DNA of 64,000 nucleotides from Echinarachnius parma (taxonomy: Eukaryota > Echinodermata > Echinoidea > Clypeasteroida > Echinarachniidae), in assembly GCA_037951105.1 (NCBI GenBank), contig JBAMJV010008865.1, positions 30,001-94,000 on the forward strand, given 5' to 3'. The notes below the pieces were generated by a model. That model saw only the letters and a list, made by a program, of their open reading frames with translations. It was not told the origin of the DNA and did not search any database. Shown here piece after piece: positions 57,801 through 64,000 of the stretch. The first letter of the stretch is position 1, and every line of letters begins with the position of its first letter. The position numbers were made by a program, and so were the translations under genes.

Positions 57801-58846
57801 ATAAACATAAGGGGGAAATCTGTGTAAAAAATAAAGAAATATATATAAGGGGAGTACCCCCTATCATCCTGACCACATTACATCACTGTCCCCAAGTACC
57901 ATGATCATAACCCTCCAGATAAATACCCCTGCTCAACTTGAGCAACAACACAACATGTGTAATGTTGGATCACTTGCGAAAATAAGATAAATCTCATGTT
58001 CACATTTCTGTAATTTCATTGACAAGATGGCAAACAAAGTAATTACAACGGAAATAGGCGATATTCACGATAAATAATATAGATATGATGACAAAAACAA
58101 TTTACTTATTGGACGGCATTAAAACTAGCACATTAAAACACATCATTAATTCCACCAGCATGAAGGTCATGCAGTTATTATCTACAACATTGAAATAAAA
58201 TATGCCTAAATAGCCCAATTATTTTTCGGTGTGGGTCGTAATAGATCATTCAAGATTTAATAGGACATTTATGATGCATACTGTACAACACAATTTAAGA
58301 TATGACAGTTAAAAGTAGTTTTATATAGTAAATTGCTAAGTATCTAGCAAAGGTGCATATACATTTATCAATTACAATTTACATTAAATGTTTGCAAAGT
58401 AACATAGAAAAAATACACACATTTTCTTTATCTTAATTAAATATAACACTCACAAAAATTGCTCTGAATATTCACAAGATTTCAGCCACGCTAATTGTAT
58501 CCTGTGTCTCAATAAATGTCAGTGAGATCCATGCATATCTGTGCACAAGATACCACTATCTTTGAACACAACACAACATATTGTGAACACAGAAGGATTA
58601 AAGAGAAATTCACAAGTGAATTATGACTGTGAGAAATAACTGTGTATTGAATCCAGTTCGGAATCCACACACACAAAAGAAGGAAAGAATATAGTATTCT
58701 TTAACCCCTTGTCTATAGGAACCGAGTGGGCTGTGTACAAAGTCTATGGGAATTTCTAAATCTCAAAGGAAACGGGTTAGCACAACCGAACGGAGAATGT
58801 GGACAAGAAGGATACATGACTCGTTTTCACAAATTAAGTCAGAATT
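54868..58846. other. Intergenic / possible 3' UTR side of TRAF3IP1; nothing recognised
   Basis: AT-rich throughout, with a TG tract at about 55270 and a (TA)n(GA)n tract at about 55668-55690. No coding exon with credible splice sites on either strand. The part nearest 59.7 kb may be transcribed as TRAF3IP1 3' UTR, but no end was defined. Confidence 0.45.
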
Positions 58847-59098
58847 GTGACCGGCTATAGCAAAACCCGGCACTTGTCGGTAATTCATGTTTTGAAGAAA
58901 TGGGCATTTTAAGTTCACACAATGTGAGTAAAAGACCTTTGATTGTAAAATTAAAAACGATCATATCTTCGCCAATTATTGACCAATTAGTTAGAACAAA
59001 GCGTCAAATGAAAGCTTGTGATAAGGCCTTTGTAATGGAATGAAAATCGACATTTTGATTTTTACCGACAAGTGCCGGGTTTTGCTATAGCCGGTCAC
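58847..59098. mobile_element. MITE with 36-bp perfect TIRs, 252 bp
   Basis: GTGACCGGCTATAGCAAAAC continuing to about 58882 is repeated as an exact inverse at the right end. Non-coding, target site unresolved. It may lie in the TRAF3IP1 3' UTR. Confidence 0.75.
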
Positions 59099-59349
59099 AT
59101 TTGTTTAGGTATATCAGGGCTACATTAGCACTGGCATTCTGTCCCAGGGCTACTTAAAAAAGGAGCTTCGGGCCAACAAATTCAAACAAAAAGTCTGAAT
59201 ATAACATGCCTCAACAGGCAATCAATTATGTCTGAATTATCCATTTGTTGTTGTTTTGTTTAGGTCCATCAATACGTGAAATGTCTTGATTTTACTTGCC
59301 AGACAGAACTACCATATCGGAAAAAAGGGTTAATTTTGAGCATTGGACG

Positions 59350-59764
59350 AGTATCTGTGCTCATCTTGTGAATGCTATACTGCTGACCTTCTTAGGCGAG
59401 GTCAATCTTCATAAGGAATAAACAGATGACATTAAAGTCTGGAAAATTATCTTTGTGATCAAATGCACATATACTACTGGCTGTTATAAGTGTCTGGATG
59501 ACTGTGTTCATTTTGTGAATGCTTTAAAGCTAACCACATTGCGTGAATAAGTCAATCTTTATAAGTGATAAACAGCGTGACGAAGTCTGGAAAATCATCT
59601 CTGTGACCAAGCGCCCATGTACCATGGCCTGTTCTAAGTTTTTGTTGTTGACTGTGCTCAATCTAAAGTGATAAACAGAGTGACAAAGTCTGGAAAATTA
59701 TTGTCCCTGTGACCAATTAATGCACATATACCATTGCCTGTTATAAGTGTGTGGGCGACTGTGC
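59350..59764 (-). repeat. Degenerate tandem copies of the end of TRAF3IP1's last exon
   Basis: GTGCTCATCTTGTGAATGCTATACTGCTGACC at 59358-59392 and weaker copies at about 59503 and 59648 repeat the last codons and 3' flank of the real exon (59758-59795), at about 130-150 bp spacing, with the shared flank AAGTCTGGAAAATTAT. Confidence 0.75.
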
Positions 59765-59924
59765 TCATCTTGTGAAGGCTATACTGCTGACCATCTTGCC
59801 GATCTTCTCCTCGCCCCTCAGGATGCCAGACTTGACCGCAGCGATGGTGTCCAGCTGGTCCTCGATGGACTGGTCAAGTTGGGCCAGCTGGGCTTGCAGG
59901 GGCTCCAGCTCAGAGTCAGTAATC
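59765..59924 (-). CDS. TRAF3IP1: TRAF3IP1/IFT54 last exon
   Basis: Encodes [52 protein letters not shown] and TGA. This is the C-terminal coiled coil of IFT54 (human …[24 protein letters not shown]). The acceptor is GTACTCCAG; the first base G completes the Gly codon begun in the exon at 60946. Confidence 0.95.
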
Positions 59925-60129
59925 CTGGAGTACAAATGTAAGAGATATATGTACAAGAGCATTATGAGCAAAATTGATAAACAAGAGAACAATATGTGAA
60001 TCAACTATCCTTTTTGTATACATTAGACACACTAATTATGCATTTTGTATATAAAATTAATATTTGTGTAAATTATGGTTAACACCAGAATATGTGATAT
60101 AGGCCCGGGATGGCTGACTTGTTTTTCCC

Positions 60130-60580
60130 GATAGATTGCCCTATCTCATTGCAATAGAGTGGTTAAGTGTGATGTCATCAATGATGTCATAAACATCTTT
60201 TTTTGGAATTTTCAAATTTGGACTTCATTTTCAGAAAGAGCATAACAAATAATGTCCAAATACCGAAAATCAATTGAATAGGTTACGTATTGGCTGAGAT
60301 ATGACCATCCGAATGATTTTTGTTGTCAATGGGCAATCAGTGTTATAGTGCACTGGTTCATAACTTTATGAACCAGTGCACTATAACACTGATTGCCCAT
60401 TGAAGTAAAATTCATTCGGATGGGCATATCTCAGCCAATACGTAATATATTTGATTGATTTTCGGTATTTGGACATTATTATTGATGCTCTTACGGAAAA
60501 TGAAGTTGGAATTTAAAAATTCAAAAAAAGTGTTTTTATGACGTCATGGCTTCTGTACTCTATAGGGAAGCGATAGCAAT
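60130..60580. repeat. Large imperfect palindrome (arms ~200 bp) in a TRAF3IP1 intron
   Basis: The arms meet at about 60366. GAACCAGTGCACTATAACAC and the following CTGATTGCCCATTG are exact inverses, and further out GGTATTTGGACATTAT and AATAATGTCCAAATACC, TGATGTCAT and ATGACGTCA match with more change. It is probably a foldback MITE. Confidence 0.85.
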
Positions 60581-60945
60581 ATCAGGCAGCAAACCTAGCG
60601 ATCACTAGCGCAATCACAAACACGACTTTCATTGATCAATAGCAATATCCAAGGGGTTTTATATTTTAAGTCAAGGGAACTATTAAGGCATTGTAATCCT
60701 TTATGGCCCAGTCAGATATCAACGGATATCGGAAACGTATGCCCAACGAATAGAAAATTTGCGAAATTAAATTATCCGGTGATGAAAGTCGTCTCCATTG
60801 CTTCGTGTACAAAACATAGAACAACGTACATCACCGGACAAGGAACGGACAAGAAACGTACAGAACGGATGGAAAATTTAGCTCTCCGTTTGACATCCGT
60901 TTGCGCAATCCGTTGATATGTGACCGGGCTATTATGAATGCTTAC

Positions 60946-61169
60946 CCCTGTTCCCGTTTGATGGCCTGCCTGTGCTCTCCGTTCTCCCTCTGCCACATCT
61001 CCAGCTCTTTCTGCATGCTGTCCACATCCTCCTGCAGGTAGTCCATGATCTTCCCCAGCGGGTTGGCGCTCCTCGTCAGGGTCTGGATCGCCCCCCTCAG
61101 CTTCTCCACCTCACGCTGGACCAGCTCGCGCTCCTTGCGCCTCGCTGGGTCAAGGGTCACAGGTTTATC
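60946..61169 (-). CDS. TRAF3IP1: TRAF3IP1/IFT54 coiled-coil exon
   Basis: IFT54 is an IFT-B complex subunit that binds tubulin through its N-terminal CH domain and IFT20 through its C-terminal coiled coil, and is needed to build cilia. This 224-base exon (acceptor CATCGCAG, donor CAGGG|GTAAG) encodes DKPVTLDPARRKERELVQRE, VEKLRGAIQTLTRSANPLGK and IMDYLQEDVDSMQKELEMWQ. It matches human [21 protein letters not shown]. Partial tandem duplicates lie upstream (61505-62235). Confidence 0.96.
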
Positions 61170-61504
61170 CTGCGATGGTGCAATGAATAGAGAACATGGT
61201 TTATATCGGAAATAATATCGCTAGTGATATTCGTTTGTCTCGCAATGTATGGTCAACATTGAATCTGAATGATCGCGACGTTTCGTATGCTACTGCAATA
61301 CTTTGTCAAGTGATATTAAAGTAACGTAAAACACTCCTATTTATACTCTCATGCGGCTCCAAACCGCGTTATCTCGCATGAGCGAGTTATTCCTAATTGG
61401 TCCATAACGGGCAAATTCTATTGGCCGGTGTACACGGGTGCTAAACCAATCAGCGAGGCGTTTATATCATGGTTTATATCATACACAACTTTTAATCACT
61501 TGTT

Positions 61505-62235
61505 CTTATTCTGTTAACATTGACCTCCTTGTTGGGCTCTGGATCGCCCCCTCTCAGCTTCTCCACCTCACGCTGGACCAGCTCTCGATCCTTGCGCCTC
61601 GCAGGGTCAAGGGTCACAGGTTTATCCTGAAATCTACAGAGAACATGGTTAACATTTTATACAATGTGTAATCTCTTGTTCTGATTCTGTTTACATTGAC
61701 CTCCTTGTCAGGGTCTGGATCGCCCCCTCAGCTTCTCCACCTCACCCTGGACCAGCTCGCCCTCCTTGCGCCTCGCTGGGCCAAGGGTCACAGGTTTGTC
61801 CTGCAATCGAAAGAGAACATGGTTTACATTATACACAACTTATAATCAATTGTTCTGATTCTGTTTACATTGACACTCCTCGTCAGGGTCTGGATCGCCC
61901 CCCTCAGCTTCTCCACCTCGCGCTGGACAAGCTCTCACTCCTTGTGCCTCGCAGGGTCAAGGGTCACAAGTTCATCCTGCAATGAACAGAGAATTTTACA
62001 TAACTTGTAATTACTTGTTTACATTGACCTCGTCAGGGTCTGGATCGCCCCCTCAGCTTCTCCACCTCACGCTGGACTAGCTCATTGTTCTTGCACCTCA
62101 TAGGGTCAAGGATCACCAATTTATGAACATTGGACAGATAACATGGCTTACTTCATACACAAATTGTAATCAATTGTTCTGATTTAGTTCAGCTTCATCA
62201 CCTCACCCTGGACTAGATCTCGCTCCTTGTGCCTT
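61505..62235 (-). repeat. Five degenerate tandem copies of the 5' half of the TRAF3IP1 coiled-coil exon
   Basis: Units of about 150-170 bp, each holding the exon piece that reads GTCTGGATCGCCCCC … CAGCTTCTCCACCTCACG … GGGTCAAGGGTCACAGGTTT on the plus strand, then an intron piece with GAGAACATGGTT and TTGTTCTGATTCTG. The exon pieces lie at about 61540-61630, 61710-61803, 61885-61980, 62035-62120 and (most decayed) 62190-62235. They keep acceptor-like ends but no donor, and several have frame damage. Confidence 0.85.
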
Positions 62236-62305
62236 GCAATAAAAAACAGTTTTTTTTTTATTGAAGTGCTCTTTTAAACAGAACTTGACTAATCCTTCAA
62301 CCTAC

Positions 62306-62410
62306 CTCCTGTTTGTTCTGGGTTCCCTCCAGCTCCTTCTTGGTTTCCAGGATCTTCTTCACCAAGCCTCCGTGCTCCCCATCATCCTCCACCGACTCAC
62401 TGGCTGTAGG
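62306..62410 (-). CDS. TRAF3IP1: TRAF3IP1/IFT54 exon
   Basis: 105 bases, phase 0 both ends (acceptor TATGCAG, donor CAGGAG|GTAGG): PTASESVEDDGEHGGLVKKI and LETKKELEGTQNKQE. GGLVKKILETKK is a conserved IFT54 motif. Confidence 0.93.
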
Positions 62411-63210
62411 CTGCATAGATATGGGAAGGCAAGAATAACACTTGGTTGTTGAGTAAACAACTCACAGGCACAAATTCAGCCGTGGGTTTTACTCAACTCA
62501 TTCAGTACTGTTATGAAAATGCCCCGGCAGAAATGCATGATACTAAACTCAACTAGCCGAACATAGATGCACAAGACAACAATCAAAGTCATTACACATA
62601 ATAATAATTATTATTATTTTTGTTTAACCCAGGGTAGCTTTTACAAAACACTGATACTATTTACTAAACAGTGTCCAATAGCTACATATCATCTAAAATA
62701 TACATGTCCTCTACATTCATTCTGACTAGTACTGGTAATTCTGAACTATCTGTGTGTGTGCACCTTACTTATAACTTGAGTTCAACGTACCGGACATGAC
62801 AAAGATTTGTTGTTATATTATGGCATGCATGGAATACTAGGTTATTACAAAATTGGTCAGACATTCAATAATTGTTTTTAGAAATGTAACACTCTCCCAC
62901 ATATCCATACGGTACCTAGCAGGCAGTGTATACAATGTGACCTTTTTTTTTTTTACAAGATTTTATTGTTATAAGAATGATCTGTTATTTGAAATAACAT
63001 TGTCACAGAATATTGATTTGGGAGACATTTCTGTCTGAAGAAAATTACATTGTGAGTATGACTCATTAGCTATAAATCCCCAAAATAATTTACTGATATA
63101 AAATAAAAAGATTATAATGTAAGTCAATGTAGCCAAGCTTTTTAATCTAGCATATCCTTTGTCTTGGCAGAGAAAAGACCTTAAATGATATAATAAATGA
63201 TTAGACATAC
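62411..63210. other. TRAF3IP1 intron; nothing recognised
   Basis: AT-rich, with a T-run at about 62943. No exon or element identified. Confidence 0.45.
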
Positions 63211-63328
63211 CCCTGGTTCATCGTCGACAATCGGCTGAGTGTCCTCCACCACAAAGATGTCATCCTCATCTTCAGAGTTGTGGGCGTTATCTACAATCAC
63301 GTTGGACACTTGCTTCCCGCTCCCGATT
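63211..63328 (-). CDS. TRAF3IP1: TRAF3IP1/IFT54 acidic-linker exon
   Basis: 118 bases, acceptor GATTCTG-complement CTTTCAG, donor CCAGGG|GTATG. Encodes IGSGKQVSNVIVDNAHNSED, then EDDIFVVEDTQPIVDDEPG, the acidic NVI…FVVE segment of IFT54. Phases match the exons on each side. Confidence 0.9.
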
Positions 63329-63651
63329 CTGAAAGAGAAAACACATTAAATCAATGAGAATGCATGTGAAATAAAATCATCTTACATCACTTTTATCATA
63401 TCATCTGAGTTGTAATCATAGAACCTCCTCATTACATTTTATGGGTTTTTTCATAAGATTATTTCTTCAATTGAGCTAATTAAGATGTTTAACTCCAAGT
63501 ATAACTGCATGAGATCATGCATCGTGAGGTCACCTCCTTTTGTGTTGCACGCTGATTTGGACCCTATTTGGGAGACGAGTTCATGACGCATGACCCTGTA
63601 CAGAAATATGAATGCGCCAATTTGTCTTGATAGTTCTTGTTATAATCTTAC

Positions 63652-63732
63652 CTCGAGTTATCCTCTGTAGATTCTTGCTTCTTCAGCCTTGGGGGAGCTG
63701 GTCTGGCACTGCTAGGTCGGGCCATCCTTCGA
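63652..63732 (-). CDS. TRAF3IP1: TRAF3IP1/IFT54 RPSSARPAPPR exon (gene continues off right edge)
   Basis: 81 bases, acceptor TTCCTCAG, donor CTCGAG|GTAAG. Encodes RRMARPSSARPAPPRLKKQE and STEDNS, the well-conserved R-P-x-SARPAPPR motif of IFT54. The N-terminal CH domain exons lie beyond the window. Confidence 0.92.
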
Positions 63733-63980
63733 CTGAGGAATACAAATAATGTTTAACGTTAAATAACCATGGCATTGGGAAAATGTCTATCTGCAATGTA
63801 ATCAATTTAATGTACAACATAATAAACATGGTATTGTCTGTATGCAATTAATTGTACAAATTTTAAATCAGACTGTATTGTAAATTTATTTAAATATATT
63901 CTACTAGGGAAAAAATATGTTGAGTGTATCCAATGATACACCTTAAAAAATGTTTAGGCTCTACTAAGATATACTATTAA

Positions 63981-64000
63981 AGTGATACCTGTAAAGTGTC
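63981..64000. mobile_element. Start of a TTAA MITE cut by the window edge
   Basis: TTAA then AGTGATACCTGTAAAGTGTC, matching the (inverted) right end of the element at 5767-6181. Confidence 0.5.

Overview
This is a transposon-saturated stretch of an animal nuclear genome. It holds three host loci, all on the minus strand and all with many small exons. The organism is probably a marine invertebrate deuterostome, with an echinoderm-like genome my first guess. That guess rests on clear GATAD1 and TRAF3IP1 (IFT54) orthologues, a tandem lineage-specific Ig receptor family, I-clade and CR1/L2-like LINEs, many hAT and TTAA elements, and long TG tracts. The sequence alone does not settle the species.

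Left third and centre (1-35 kb): two tandem paralogues of an apparently undescribed receptor gene. Copy 2 can be read end to end. It has a 5' UTR exon near 35.06 kb, a signal-peptide exon at 34.64-34.69 kb, and a V-type Ig domain split over two exons (34.23-33.25 and 32.68-32.43 kb). These are followed by tandem phase 1-1 exons for an unrecognised cysteine-containing domain (29.93-28.81 kb), a transmembrane exon (11.57-11.47 kb) and a 251-residue cytoplasmic tail with an ITIM-type tyrosine motif (10.65-9.90 kb). All splice phases agree. Copy 1 (5.7 kb down to base 1) shows the same 5' half and runs off the left edge. Copy 2 carries a 791-bp DNA transposon inside its first Ig exon, and it has a 28-bp palindrome inside a lengthened CDR3-like loop.

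The 17-kb intron of copy 2 before the TM exon is almost entirely transposon. An I-clade LINE (16.2-27.8 kb) is interrupted by a second LINE, two separate hAT insertions, and a TTAA element that itself holds a 2.1-kb hAT. The intact target sites let the order of insertion be read directly.

Middle (35-52.4 kb): intergenic TIR elements, then GATAD1 (52396-39578, four coding exons, 256 residues). Its 10.9-kb first intron holds a 156-bp minisatellite and a 7.7-kb element with about 240-bp inverted termini and an 8-bp target duplication. A degenerate tandem copy of its last exon lies just downstream.

Right (52.9-64 kb): a 1.6-kb hAT, about 4 kb of AT-rich sequence, then the 3' half of TRAF3IP1 (63732-59765, five exons, continuing off the right edge). 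Degenerate tandem copies of parts of two of its exons lie nearby.

No LTR element, virus-like element, tRNA, rRNA or CRISPR array was recognised.
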